DNA from: Murimonas intestini
GTDB taxonomy: Bacteria; Bacillota; Clostridia; Lachnospirales; Lachnospiraceae
Assembly: GCA_003148945.1 (NCBI GenBank)
Contig: QGGY01000001.1
Span: 62,001 to 126,000 of the forward strand
DNA length: 64,000 bases
Reading direction: 5' to 3'
Positions 52,414 through 61,020 of the stretch are shown here, in pieces (within the stretch, counting starts at the first letter, position 1; each line of letters starts with the position of its first letter). A program made the translations under genes and the position numbers. The notes under the pieces were generated by a model that saw nothing but the letters and a program-made list of their open reading frames with translations, was not told where the DNA came from and did no database searches.

Positions 52414-53403
52414 TCAGCCAAATACTTCCTTGCTGTATTTACTGATCTCCTCAGAGGTAACCTCATATACGCCCGGGAAGGTACTTATAGCCAGGCCCTG
52501 GGAAGCGCAGGGAATGAAATAAAGCCTGCCGTTTTCATCGCATGCTCGCCGGACTTCTTTTGCTATCACATCCTGTGACCAGCCGCTGTAATCGATCTTT
52601 GCACTGTCGATTCCGCCCATAAAGGAGATTTTTCCGCCGTATTTGGATATGAGCTCAGGTATATTATTTGTGGTCATCACACCCTGCCAGATATCGATAC
52701 CCATTTCTATCATATCAGGCACAAGTGTTGCCGCATAAGAATCTGAGTGATGTATGATAAGCTCAACTCCATGTTCCTTATAATAGCCGTATATCTTCTT
52801 ATAGGCCGGCAGGAAGAATTCATTGAACATATCAGGGGAGATGAAGGTGGAAGTCTGGCTTCCCCAGTCATCATGATGGAAGATGGCATCCGGTTTCTGA
52901 TGGCTGCAGATCTCCTTGGCGAGAGCTAATTCCCATTCAGTCAGATAATCAATTAATTCATGCATACATTCCGGCTCTTCATAGAAATTAATGAGAGCAT
53001 TCTGGATCTCACACAGATGGTGGCAGTGCTCAAAGAGGCCTGGTGCAATGAAGGAAGTAACAAAATACTCGTTCCTGTCCACGGCCTCAGCCTGTTTGAT
53101 AAAAGGTTCCCATTCCTCATCTGAAAATTTAACATTTGGTGCATGTACATATTCCCGCCATTTTGTTATATCTTTTACAACAATCTTGTCAGGAGTATGG
53201 ACAGGGAAGGCGCCGGGAGTGCCGGCGGGCCAGGAATTTGTCACACCCCAGTCATTTACCACATTCAGCTGTCCGGGCTGGGGGGCAGGGCTGTGCATCA
53301 TGATGGGGTTAAATACCATTTCCAGCGCTTCGTACTGCTGCACGAAGCGGTCAGGTTTTCCGCCCCTGATAGTTTCTAAGAGATTCTGACGTTTAGTAAG
53401 CAT
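52414..53403 (-). CDS. uroporphyrinogen decarboxylase-family protein, probable corrinoid methyltransferase
   Basis: 329 residues of the UroD/MtaA superfamily: FHHDDWGSQTS, IIHHSDSYA and FIPCASQG hold the histidines and cysteine expected to bind zinc in the methyltransferase branch. Such enzymes move methyl groups between corrinoid proteins, methylated substrates and thiols or folates. The ATG at 53403 has AAGGAGG; an ATG at 53460 is upstream of that site. No corrinoid protein is adjacent, so the partner must be elsewhere. True heme synthesis is unlikely because no hem genes are nearby. Confidence 0.8.
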   Translation of the reverse strand: MLTKRQNLLETIRGGKPDRFVQQYEALEMVFNPIMMHSPAPQPGQLNVVNDWGVTNSWPAGTPGAFPVHTPDKIVVKDITKWREYVHAPNVKFSDEEWEPFIKQAEAVDRNEYFVTSFIAPGLFEHCHHLCEIQNALINFYEEPECMHELIDYLTEWELALAKEICSHQKPDAIFHHDDWGSQTSTFISPDMFNEFFLPAYKKIYGYYKEHGVELIIHHSDSYAATLVPDMIEMGIDIWQGVMTTNNIPELISKYGGKISFMGGIDSAKIDYSGWSQDVIAKEVRRACDENGRLYFIPCASQGLAISTFPGVYEVTSEEISKYSKEVFG

Positions 53404-53448
53404 AAAGATACCTCCTTCAAAATATAATTCCGCATAAGTTATATTGCT

Positions 53449-53477
53449 ATTGTAGTACAAAATGATGAATAATTCAA
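53449..53477 (-). promoter_or_regulatory. predicted promoter of the UroD-family gene
   Basis: Minus strand: TTGAAT (53477-53472), 17-bp spacer, TACAAT (53454-53449), 46 bp before the start codon. Confidence 0.6.
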
Positions 53478-53552
53478 TTGGAAATACTAAAAAGTTATAT
53501 TAAATATACAAAATTCAAAAAATAGCACCAGGATGGAAACTATAGAAATAAC

Positions 53553-53581
53553 TTGTATATTTTGCACATGTTTGATATAAT
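53553..53581 (+). promoter_or_regulatory. predicted promoter of the phosphofructokinase gene
   Basis: TTGTAT at 53553-53558, 17-bp spacer, TATAAT at 53576-53581. The leader to the start codon at 53716 is about 130 bases. The rest of the 312-bp divergent gap shows no gene; CTGAACAGTTGC at 53668-53679 resembles the MITE end. Confidence 0.65.
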
Positions 53582-53715
53582 ATTAACTATGTTGTTGTGC
53601 AGAATATTATATATTGCTGACGTGACTGTATTCGGTAAAATGCAAAAAGCAGATAAGCGGCCGCTGAACAGTTGCAAAAGCAGTAAGAATGACAGAAACC
53701 AGGAGGTATATGAGC

Positions 53716-54948
53716 ATGAAGAGAAACGTGATAGTCGGACAATCGGGCGGACCCACAGCGGTCATCAATTCCAGCCTTGCGGGAGTTTACAAAACGGCAA
53801 GGGACAGGGGCTTCCATAAAATCTATGGAATGCTTCACGGAATACAGGGATTTCTGGATGAACAGTATGTGGACCTCTCCAAGTATATTAAGAATGATCT
53901 GGATATTGAGCTGTTAAAGAGGACACCTTCCGCTTTTTTAGGTTCCTGCAGATATAAGCTTCCGGAGATCCATGAAGACAAGGATATCTATGAGAAAATA
54001 TTTGCAATCCTGAATAAGCTGGAGATCGACAGCTTTATTTATATTGGCGGCAATGATTCTATGGATACCATAAAGAAGCTGTCAGATTATGCAATTCTGA
54101 CAGGTCAGACACAGAAGTTCGTGGGCGTGCCGAAGACGATTGATAATGACCTGGCCCTTACAGACCACACTCCGGGATACGGAAGCGCAGCCAAGTACAT
54201 TGGCACATCCGTAAAAGAGATCATCCGTGACGGTCTGGGACTTACATATAAGACCAGCCTTGTCACCATTGTAGAGATCATGGGAAGAAATGCCGGATGG
54301 CTTACAGGAGCGGCGGCTCTTTCAAAAGGCGAGGACTGCGCAGGGCCGGATCTTATATATCTGCCTGAGCTTCCGTTTGATGTCAAGAAATTCATGGAGA
54401 GGGTCAAGACTCTGCTGAAAAAGAAACCGTCTATTGTGGTGGCTGTGTCAGAGGGGATCCGTCTGGCTGACGGCAGATATGTGTGCGAACTCTCAACGAA
54501 TTCAGATTATGTAGATGCGTTTGGCCATAAGCAGCTGTCAGGCACAGCAGACTATCTCGCCAATTTTGTAGCTGCTGAGATCGGCTGTAAGACAAGAGGA
54601 GTGGAATTCAGCACGCTTCAGAGAAGTGCATCCCATGTGGCTTCCAGGGTTGATATTAATGAGGCGTTTATGGTAGGCGGCGCGGCTGTCAAAGCGGCGG
54701 ACGAAGGTGACAGCGGCAAGATGGTGGTAATCGACAGGGTTTCTGATGATCCGTACCAGTGCGCTACAGGTATTTACGATGTCCACAAGATAGCAAATGA
54801 TGAGAAACTTGTTCCGAGAGAATGGATCACAAAGGATGGGACATATGTGACTCCGGAATTCCTGGCTTATGTCAGACCTCTTGTGCAGGGGGATTACCCG
54901 CCGGTAATGGTGGATGGCATTCCAAGACATCTTGTTATGAGACAGTAG
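53716..54948 (+). CDS. pyrophosphate-dependent 6-phosphofructokinase-type enzyme
   Basis: 410 residues, PFK family. The substrate-site motifs are GGNDS (111-115) and PKTIDND (139-145). Aspartate rather than glycine in GGND and lysine in PKTID mark the pyrophosphate-dependent type; ATP enzymes have glycine at both. The N in GGND is a variant of the usual GGDD. It would interconvert fructose-6-phosphate and fructose-1,6-bisphosphate in glycolysis. The ATG at 53716 is nine bases after AGGAGG. A terminator follows. Confidence 0.9.
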   Translation: MKRNVIVGQSGGPTAVINSSLAGVYKTARDRGFHKIYGMLHGIQGFLDEQYVDLSKYIKNDLDIELLKRTPSAFLGSCRYKLPEIHEDKDIYEKIFAILNKLEIDSFIYIGGNDSMDTIKKLSDYAILTGQTQKFVGVPKTIDNDLALTDHTPGYGSAAKYIGTSVKEIIRDGLGLTYKTSLVTIVEIMGRNAGWLTGAAALSKGEDCAGPDLIYLPELPFDVKKFMERVKTLLKKKPSIVVAVSEGIRLADGRYVCELSTNSDYVDAFGHKQLSGTADYLANFVAAEIGCKTRGVEFSTLQRSASHVASRVDINEAFMVGGAAVKAADEGDSGKMVVIDRVSDDPYQCATGIYDVHKIANDEKLVPREWITKDGTYVTPEFLAYVRPLVQGDYPPVMVDGIPRHLVMRQ

Positions 54949-54957
54949 AGTATTTTT

Positions 54958-54990
54958 TAGGGGGGATGTTTTTACATCCCCCCTTGTTTT
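54958..54990. terminator. terminator between phosphofructokinase and pyrI
   Basis: GGGGGGATGT pairs with ACATCCCCCC around a short T loop and is followed by TTGTTTT. It lies between convergent genes and may serve both. Confidence 0.8.
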
Positions 54991-55010
54991 GCTTCTGAAG
55001 CTGCAGCAGA

Positions 55011-55442
55011 TTATTTGCGGCCTTTATATTTTTCTTCACAGTATTTGCAGCGGTAAACCTCTTTTTTGGGATCTGTCAGTACAAACACATGATCCAGTCC
55101 CTGCTCGATGGAGGTTATACAGCGCGGGTTTTTACATTTGATCACATTCGTGATTTCTTTTGGAAGGGTGAGAGCCTTCTTATCAACTATATGTCCGTCC
55201 TGAATGATGTTAACGGTTATATTGTGGTCGATAAAGCCGAGTATATTCAGGTCCAGCATATCTATAGGACATTCTACCTTGATGATATCCTTTTTGCCCA
55301 TCTTGTTGCTGCGGGCATTTTTTATTATGGCTACGCAGCAGTCCAGCTTGTCCAGCCCCAGGTAATGATATATGGACATGCTTTTTCCGGCTTCAATATG
55401 GTCTAAAACAAATCCCTCATTTAAAGCTCCTACATTTAACAT
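55011..55442 (-). CDS. pyrI: aspartate carbamoyltransferase regulatory subunit
   Basis: 143 residues: N-terminal nucleotide-binding domain and a C-terminal zinc domain with C103, C108, C132 and C135. It regulates PyrB by binding CTP or ATP. It overlaps pyrB by 7 bp and is read after it, as a pyrBI operon. Confidence 0.93.
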   Translation of the reverse strand: MLNVGALNEGFVLDHIEAGKSMSIYHYLGLDKLDCCVAIIKNARSNKMGKKDIIKVECPIDMLDLNILGFIDHNITVNIIQDGHIVDKKALTLPKEITNVIKCKNPRCITSIEQGLDHVFVLTDPKKEVYRCKYCEEKYKGRK

Positions 55443-56356
55443 ACTTTCACCTCCAGCAGTGTGAGAATCAGCGCCATGCGGATATAGACGCCATACTGTG
55501 CCTGTTTGAAATAGACGGCTCTCGGGTCATCATCGACCTCCACGGAAATCTCGTTGACCCGGGGAAGGGGATGGAGCACCAGCATATCAGGGCCTGCCAG
55601 ATCCATCTTATTTTTATCCAGGATATAGAAATCCTTCATACGCACATAATCCTCTTCATTAAAGAAGCGTTCCTTCTGGACTCTCGTCATGTAGAGCAGA
55701 TCCAGGTCCGCCATGGCATCTTCCAGCCGCTCCACCTGCACGTAATCCACATGGTTGGCCTCCAGAACATCCTCACGGATATAATCAGGGATCCGAAGTT
55801 CATCAGGGGAGATCAGCACGAATTTGATGTTTTCATATCGCACGAGTGCGTTGATCAGAGAGTGTACTGTACGTCCGAACTTAAGATCGCCGCAAAGACC
55901 AATGGTCAGATTTTCCAGCCTTCCCTTGAGAGAACGGATAGTCAACAGGTCCGTGAGTGTCTGTGTCGGATGCTGGTGTCCGCCGTCTCCGGCGTTGATA
56001 ACTGGAATGGAAGACTTGGCGGCTGCCACCATGGGAGCACCCTCCTTGGGATGGCGCATGGCGCAGATATCAGAATAGCAGGACACAATACGGATGGTGT
56101 CAGAAACACTCTCCCCCTTAGCTGCTGAACTGGAATCGGCCGAAGAAAAACCAAGTACATTCCCCCCTAAGTTCATCATTGCTGCTTCAAAACTTAAGCG
56201 GGTTCGTGTGCTTGGTTCATAAAATAAAGTGGCTAATTTTTTTCCATCACAGGCATGTGCATATTTGTCCGGATGTGCTTCAATATCATTGGCAAGATTC
56301 ATAATCTCATTCAGTTCCCCGACTGAGAAATCGAGGGGACTCATTAAATGTCTCAT
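55436..56356 (-). CDS. pyrB: aspartate carbamoyltransferase catalytic subunit
   Basis: 306 residues. It forms carbamoyl-aspartate in pyrimidine synthesis. The carbamoyl-phosphate-binding motif [11 protein letters not shown] and the aspartate-domain motif [10 protein letters not shown] are present. Its promoter lies at 56418-56446; a MITE (56462-56603) sits 15 bp beyond it. No PyrR or attenuator-like leader was recognised in the roughly 60-base leader. Confidence 0.95.
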   Translation of the reverse strand: MRHLMSPLDFSVGELNEIMNLANDIEAHPDKYAHACDGKKLATLFYEPSTRTRLSFEAAMMNLGGNVLGFSSADSSSAAKGESVSDTIRIVSCYSDICAMRHPKEGAPMVAAAKSSIPVINAGDGGHQHPTQTLTDLLTIRSLKGRLENLTIGLCGDLKFGRTVHSLINALVRYENIKFVLISPDELRIPDYIREDVLEANHVDYVQVERLEDAMADLDLLYMTRVQKERFFNEEDYVRMKDFYILDKNKMDLAGPDMLVLHPLPRVNEISVEVDDDPRAVYFKQAQYGVYIRMALILTLLEVKVC

Positions 56357-56417
56357 AGTCTTCTCCTTTGCAATCTACTGTAGTGCAGTCCCATAATATG
56401 TTACTCCATTGCATCTT

Positions 56418-56446
56418 ATCATATAACAAATCAGGGAGAAATTCAA
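56418..56446 (-). promoter_or_regulatory. predicted promoter of pyrBI
   Basis: Minus strand: TTGAAT (56446-56441), 17-bp spacer, TATGAT (56423-56418). It is close to consensus. Confidence 0.7.
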
Positions 56447-56453
56447 GGGAAAA

Positions 56454-56611
56454 TATTAAAGGTTACTGTTTACTCCGTGACCAGTAACACGCTCCGCGAT
56501 GCACAGAAACGGCAAAAAACGCCGTTTCGCGCTGCAACCCTCGGGATTTTCGTGCAAATACGCACGAAAACACCTCGCGGGATGGTGACGTGTGAACAGT
56601 AACTATTAAAG
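56454..56611. mobile_element. MITE-like element (142 bp) with 8-bp target duplications
   Basis: The element at 56462-56603 starts GTTACTGTTTAC and ends GTGAACAGTAAC, reverse complements with one mismatch in 12. It is flanked on both sides by TATTAAAG (56454-56461 and 56604-56611), a perfect 8-bp direct repeat of the kind made on insertion. Inside are hairpins GAAACGGC/GCCGTTTC and TTTTCGTGC/GCACGAAAA. It has no open frame of note and lies between the divergent pyrB and PH-protein promoters. Confidence 0.85.
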
Positions 56612-56622
56612 CGACTTAAGTA

Positions 56623-56651
56623 TTGACAAGCAGGGTAGGATATTTTACACT
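56623..56651 (+). promoter_or_regulatory. predicted promoter of the PH-domain gene
   Basis: Perfect TTGACA at 56623-56628, 17-bp spacer, TACACT at 56646-56651. It starts 12 bp after the MITE's target duplication. Confidence 0.65.
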
Positions 56652-56738
56652 GATAACAGCGGGGATTGGCAGCAGCGTCAGGATTGTGTTATGTAAACCC
56701 CGGCACTATGTGCCCATATGAATACCAGGAGGTGCAAC

Positions 56739-57116
56739 ATGAAATTTAAAGAGAGAAAAAGATGGCTGTTCTTCGGACTTCCATTTACATTTACTACTTA
56801 TTCTGTCAGCGAAGAATATATTACGGTCAATTCCGGGATTCTGCACAGGAGAGAGAACGACTGCTACATGTACAAGATCCTGGATACACGCCTCTGCGTG
56901 AGCCTGATAGAGAGGATATTCGGGCTTGGGACTGTCCACTGCTTCGGCGGGGATGTGACTGACCCTACGCTTACCTTAAAGCATATCAGGCATTCAAAAG
57001 AAATAAAGGATTTTATACTGGAGGCTTCTGAGGACCAGAGAGTAAAAAAGAAAACACTCAGCACATTGAACCTTTCCAGAGAACAGGAAGGGGAAGGTAT
57101 CGATTACGATTTTTAA
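56739..57116 (+). CDS. bacterial PH-domain (bPH2-like) protein
   Basis: 125 residues. The N-terminal two thirds form a PH-like fold with the bPH2 pattern TYSVSEEYITVNSGIL and an aspartate/cysteine-rich strand, and the end is charged and acidic. There is no membrane helix. Such domains occur in YdbS/YdbT-type proteins, but this one is short and soluble. CAGGAGG lies six bases before the ATG. Function unknown. Confidence 0.75.
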   Translation: MKFKERKRWLFFGLPFTFTTYSVSEEYITVNSGILHRRENDCYMYKILDTRLCVSLIERIFGLGTVHCFGGDVTDPTLTLKHIRHSKEIKDFILEASEDQRVKKKTLSTLNLSREQEGEGIDYDF

Positions 57117-57126
57117 AGATTAACGG

Positions 57127-57166
57127 CAGAGGGGATGTTTTGAAGATAACATCCCCTCTGTTATTT
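57127..57166. terminator. bidirectional terminator after the PH-domain gene
   Basis: CAGAGGGGATGTT (57127-57139) pairs with AACATCCCCTCTG (57148-57160), followed by TTATTTT. It lies at the ends of convergent genes. Confidence 0.85.
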
Positions 57167-57547
57167 TCCGCTCCGGGACAGCTTTTCGAAGAGCAGGCCT
57201 GCCCCAAACCAGAGCGGGGCATAATCAAGGCGGATGACCCCGTTGATGTTTGTTTTGGCATCACTGTAGTCCCAGGGGCACATCCCCCTTTTTTTCAGGA
57301 AACTCCCTGTCAGGAACTCTGCCAGAAAAATAAAGACAGTGTAGCAGGTACCGCGGATGATAATACTGTAATTTTTCAGCCATTTGAACAAGGGAGCGAT
57401 AAACGCGGCCATGCCGTAGATAGGGAACATCCAGAGTGAGGACTGGCTTTTGAGCTTCATTTCGCGGCGGCGGAAGGAGAGGAATCCAGTCCACAAATTT
57501 TCCAGGCACCATCCGCAGATACCGCATTTTATAAAATTACTTTTCAT
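57161..57547 (-). CDS. small membrane protein of the CmpB/PF06541-like putative ABC-transporter family
   Basis: About 128 residues with three or four hydrophobic segments and the motif CPWDYSDAKTNINGVIRLDY near the end, seen in proteins of PF06541 type. The start is uncertain: ATG at 57547 was chosen because the translated part before it (to 57622) lacks conserved features; no strong ribosome site is seen for either. Function unknown. Confidence 0.65.
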   Translation of the reverse strand: MKSNFIKCGICGWCLENLWTGFLSFRRREMKLKSQSSLWMFPIYGMAAFIAPLFKWLKNYSIIIRGTCYTVFIFLAEFLTGSFLKKRGMCPWDYSDAKTNINGVIRLDYAPLWFGAGLLFEKLSRSGK

Positions 57548-57602
57548 GGTAGTTAGTCTTGCCAAAGTATTTATTTTTATTCCAATAAAATAGACTTGTG
57601 AG

Positions 57603-57633
57603 ACTTGAAAAATCAAGTGCATTATACTATAAT
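57603..57633 (+). promoter_or_regulatory. predicted promoter of the folate operon with overlapping palindrome
   Basis: TTGAAA at 57605-57610, 17-bp spacer, TATAAT at 57628-57633. ACTTGA-AAAA-TCAAGT (57603-57618), a perfect inverted repeat, covers the -35 box and could be an operator. Confidence 0.65.
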
Positions 57634-57652
57634 TAGGACTTAATGAAATGTT

Positions 57653-57800
57653 AAAGCGGCGTAACTATTCAGCAGGGCTGTGCATTTATTGCACAGACCG
57701 TAAGAAAATGATTCAAGGGTGCAAAAATCCCATCGCCAGAGGCGATTTTAAATGGATTTTTGCATGTAACTGTGAAGGTACTGAACAGTTACAAAGCGGC
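57653..57800. mobile_element. MITE-like element (132 bp) with 8-bp target duplications, in the folC leader
   Basis: The element at 57661-57792 starts GTAACTATTCAG and ends CTGAACAGTTAC (11 of 12 complementary). AAAGCGGC flanks it exactly at 57653-57660 and 57793-57800. It can fold into a long stem through GTGCAAAAATCC/GGATTTTTGCAT and CATCGCC-based inner pairing. It sits between the folate promoter and the folC start, so it is transcribed. Its ends are related to the element at 56454. Confidence 0.85.
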
Positions 57801-57822
57801 ATCTGGACAAGATTGGAGACTT

Positions 57823-59106
57823 ATGGATTACAGACAGGCAAGAGAGTATATGGACGAGGCGGCAAAATACGGCAGCGTTCTGGGACTTGAAAATATTGAG
57901 GCTCTGCTTGAAAAACTGCAGAATCCTCAGGATAGATTGAAGTTTATACATATATCGGGGACAAATGGAAAAGGCTCAGTACTTGCCTATCTTTCTACAG
58001 TTATGAAGGAAGCCGGTTATAAAACCGGAAGATATATATCCCCCACTTTGTTTTCTTACAGAGAACGGATTCAGGTAGATGAAGAATATATCAGCCGTGA
58101 AGATTTTGCCGGCCTGGCCGGCAGGGTGAAAACTGCTGTGGAAGAGATGCTGGCAGAGGGAAAAGCCCATCCCACAGCGTTTGAGATGGAAACTGCCATA
58201 TCTTTTCTGTATTTTGTTCAGGAAAAATGTGATATTGTAGTATTGGAGACAGGCCTTGGGGGGCTGCTTGACGCCACGAATGTGGTAAAGACTACTGTTA
58301 TGGAAGTGATAACTTCCGTCAGTATGGATCATATTGGAGTTTTGGGAAATACGCTTGCAGAGATAGCAGCCCAGAAGGCTGGGATCATAAAAGAGAATAC
58401 AGCAGTGGTGTCCTGTGAACAGGAAAAGGATGCCATGGATGTAATAGAAAGAACAGCTGCCGAAAAAGGGTGCAGGCTGTATGTGGCTTCAGAAAGAGAA
58501 GCGGCGGATGTGGTGTATGGATATGAAGAACAGAGCTTCTCATATAAGGAATACCACAATGTCAGGATACGCCTGGCAGGATATTATCAGATCAAGAATG
58601 CCATTCTGGCGCTGGAGGCTGTGCGCAGGCTTAAGAATATAGGATGGAAGCTGACAGATGAGGCAGTCAGGGGCGGATTTGAGAAGGCCAGATGGAAGGG
58701 CCGGTTTACTCTCATATCCAGGGAACCTGTTTTCATTATAGACGGGGCACACAACAGAGACGGGGCAGGGCAGCTTAAGCAGTCCCTGGAGCTTTATTTT
58801 AAAGGCCGCCGTATGATCTTTATTATGGGAGTATTTAAGGATAAAGAGTATGATGTGATAGCGCGCATGCTTGCCCCCATGGCAGATAAGATATTTACAG
58901 TCCAGACGCCGGACAATCCAAGGGCTCTGCCGGCGGGAGAGCTGGCGCTGGCAGTTTCAAAATACAATAATAGTGTGGAGGCTGCGCCGGATATAAAAGA
59001 TGCAGTCAGAAAAAGCATTGCTTTGGCAGGAGGGGAAGATGTCATTGTGGCATTCGGCTCACTTTCATTTCTGAAAGACATTGCTGAAGCTGTGGAACAA
59101 AAGTGA
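57823..59106 (+). CDS. folC: folylpolyglutamate synthase / dihydrofolate synthase
   Basis: 427 residues, Mur-ligase fold. The P-loop is SGTNGKGS, and the second ATP-site region reads [15 protein letters not shown]. It adds glutamate to (dihydro)pteroate or folates. The ATG at 57823 has GGAG six bases upstream; a longer frame from 57760 starts inside the MITE and is rejected. First gene of the folate operon. Confidence 0.93.
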   Translation: MDYRQAREYMDEAAKYGSVLGLENIEALLEKLQNPQDRLKFIHISGTNGKGSVLAYLSTVMKEAGYKTGRYISPTLFSYRERIQVDEEYISREDFAGLAGRVKTAVEEMLAEGKAHPTAFEMETAISFLYFVQEKCDIVVLETGLGGLLDATNVVKTTVMEVITSVSMDHIGVLGNTLAEIAAQKAGIIKENTAVVSCEQEKDAMDVIERTAAEKGCRLYVASEREAADVVYGYEEQSFSYKEYHNVRIRLAGYYQIKNAILALEAVRRLKNIGWKLTDEAVRGGFEKARWKGRFTLISREPVFIIDGAHNRDGAGQLKQSLELYFKGRRMIFIMGVFKDKEYDVIARMLAPMADKIFTVQTPDNPRALPAGELALAVSKYNNSVEAAPDIKDAVRKSIALAGGEDVIVAFGSLSFLKDIAEAVEQK

Positions 59107-59119
59107 GGAGCATACAATT

Positions 59120-59677
59120 ATGATAAATCAGGACAAGATCAGAGAAGGTGTCAGGCTGATACTGGAAGGCATCGGGGAAGATGTGAACAGGGAAGGCCTT
59201 ATTGAGACGCCGGACAGAATAGCCAGGATGTATACGGAGATAGCAGGCGGGATGGAAGAGGATGCGGCGGCCCATCTGAATAAAAGGTTTCATGTGGACA
59301 GCAATGAGATGGTCCTTGAGAAGGATATTGTTTTCTTTTCCACATGTGAGCACCATATGCTTCCGTTTTTCGGGAAGGCACATATTGCCTATATTCCCAA
59401 CGGGGAAGTGGTGGGCTTAAGCAAGATCGCCCGCACAGTGGAGGTCTTTGCAAGGCGCCTGCAGCTTCAGGAGCAGCTGACTGCACAGATAGCCGATGCG
59501 TTTATGGACAATCTGCATCCTCAGGGAGTTATGGTCATGATTGAGGCTGAGCATACCTGCATGACTATGAGAGGGATCAAGAAGCCGGGGTCCAGGACAG
59601 TTACTGTGACAACAAGAGGCGTATTTAAAGAGAGCGAGCAGCTTCAGAATACATTTTACCAGATGCTGAGACAGTAA
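59120..59677 (+). CDS. folE: GTP cyclohydrolase I
   Basis: 185 residues. It makes dihydroneopterin triphosphate from GTP. The zinc ligands are in [13 protein letters not shown] and [10 protein letters not shown], both intact. GAGGAG lies nine bases before the ATG at 59120; an earlier ATG at 59081 is inside folC. It is followed after 15 bp by the HD-domain gene. Confidence 0.95.
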   Translation: MINQDKIREGVRLILEGIGEDVNREGLIETPDRIARMYTEIAGGMEEDAAAHLNKRFHVDSNEMVLEKDIVFFSTCEHHMLPFFGKAHIAYIPNGEVVGLSKIARTVEVFARRLQLQEQLTAQIADAFMDNLHPQGVMVMIEAEHTCMTMRGIKKPGSRTVTVTTRGVFKESEQLQNTFYQMLRQ

Positions 59678-59692
59678 GGGACAGGACATTGT

Positions 59693-60175
59693 ATGGATAG
59701 AGTAAATCAGATCTTGCAGCATCATATGTATAGAGAGTGTCTTGCACAGATAAGAAAATTTGAGCAGGAACGTATATTTTGCGGCCATGATATGTCACAT
59801 TTTCTGGATGTGGCACGTCTGGCCCATCTTTTTAATCTGGAGGAAGGCCTGAAGATAGACAGGGAAAAGATCTATGCGGCAGCTCTGCTGCATGATGTGG
59901 GCCGGCATATTCAGTATATGGACGGTACGCCGCACCAGGAGGCGGGTGTGCCGCTGGCGGCAAAGATCCTGGAGGAATGCGGGTTTGAAGAGGATGAACA
60001 GGAAGAAATACTGGCGGCGGTTTTAAGCCACAGAGATAAAAACGTAAGAGAAGAGAAAAATCTGGCCGGGATCATATACAGGGCGGATAAGATGTCGCGG
60101 GCGTGCTATGGCTGCGCTGCCAGAGATATGTGCGACTGGGATGATACAAAGAAAAATCTTACGCTGGAATTTTGA
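59693..60175 (+). CDS. HD-domain phosphohydrolase within the folate operon
   Basis: 160 residues. HD-fold metal ligands are visible: H36 (SHFLDVARLA), H67-D68 (LLHDVGRH), H113 (SHRDK) and D132 (RADK). The last 25 residues hold a Cys cluster (C138, C141, C147) that may bind a metal. It lies between folE and folP, the point where dihydroneopterin triphosphate must lose its phosphates. No Nudix FolQ gene is nearby, so it may do that step. General nucleotide hydrolysis is the alternative. Confidence 0.85.
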   Translation: MDRVNQILQHHMYRECLAQIRKFEQERIFCGHDMSHFLDVARLAHLFNLEEGLKIDREKIYAAALLHDVGRHIQYMDGTPHQEAGVPLAAKILEECGFEEDEQEEILAAVLSHRDKNVREEKNLAGIIYRADKMSRACYGCAARDMCDWDDTKKNLTLEF

Positions 60176-60200
60176 CGGGATACGATAGGAGAGATGAAAA

Positions 60201-61013
60201 ATGATGAAAATAGGAAACAGGATGTTCGATACAGATCATCATACATATATTATGGGAATCCTGAATGTGACACCGGATTCCTTTTCAGACGGAGGAAAAT
60301 GGAACGAACGTGAGGCGGCCCTGCGCCATGTTCAGGATATGACAGAACAGGGGGCTGACATTATTGATATAGGCGGAGAGTCCACAAGGCCCGGCTATAC
60401 TCTTTTGTCAGATGAAGAAGAGATGTCACGTATCCTTCCCATCATCGAGGCAGTGAAGGCAAATTTTGATGTGCCGGTTTCAGTTGACACATACAAGGGC
60501 GCCGTGGCAGAGGCTGCCATTAAGGCAGGCGCTGACCTTGTCAATGATATCTGGGGGCTGAAATATGACACCAGGCTTGCCGGGATCATCGCAGAATATG
60601 ATGTGGCATGCTGCCTGATGCACAACAGGAAGGAAGCGGATTATACAGATTTTATGCCGGATATGTGCAATGATCTGCGTGAGACGCTGGATATAGCTAA
60701 AAAGGCAGGAATAAGGGACGAGAGGATCATTCTGGACCCGGGAGTCGGATTTGGAAAAACATATGAGAATAACCTGGAGGCGGTCAATAAACTGGAAACA
60801 CTCCATGAACTGGGGTATCCCATATTGCTTGGAACTTCAAGAAAATCTATGATCGGCCTTGCACTCGGACTTCCCTCATCAGAGAGAGTGGAGGGGACTC
60901 TGGTGACTACTGTATTCGGTGTTATGAAGGGAGCCGCATTTGTGCGGGTCCACGATATAAAAGAAAATGCCAGGGCAATTAAGATGGCTGAAGCGATCCT
61001 GGGAAGAAAGTGA
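60201..61013 (+). CDS. folP: dihydropteroate synthase
   Basis: 270 residues, TIM barrel. It joins pterin and p-aminobenzoate. Conserved sites: ILNVTPDSFSDGG, GGESTRPG, NDIWGL and the C-terminal RVHDIKENARA. AGGAGAG precedes the ATG. This is the sulfonamide target. Overlaps no neighbour; folBK starts seven bases after the stop. Confidence 0.95.
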   Translation: MMKIGNRMFDTDHHTYIMGILNVTPDSFSDGGKWNEREAALRHVQDMTEQGADIIDIGGESTRPGYTLLSDEEEMSRILPIIEAVKANFDVPVSVDTYKGAVAEAAIKAGADLVNDIWGLKYDTRLAGIIAEYDVACCLMHNRKEADYTDFMPDMCNDLRETLDIAKKAGIRDERIILDPGVGFGKTYENNLEAVNKLETLHELGYPILLGTSRKSMIGLALGLPSSERVEGTLVTTVFGVMKGAAFVRVHDIKENARAIKMAEAILGRK

Positions 61014-61020
61014 GCGAGAG

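Noticed and set aside
53624-53679. Another MITE copy in the phosphofructokinase leader
   Set aside because: CTGAACAGTTGC matches one end at 11 of 12 bases and GTGACTGTATTCGG is vaguely like the other, but no target duplication exists and the match may be chance.
57760-57822. Earlier start for folC
   Set aside because: The extra codons come from the MITE and its target duplication. GGAG-spaced ATG at 57823 fits the family's N-terminus.
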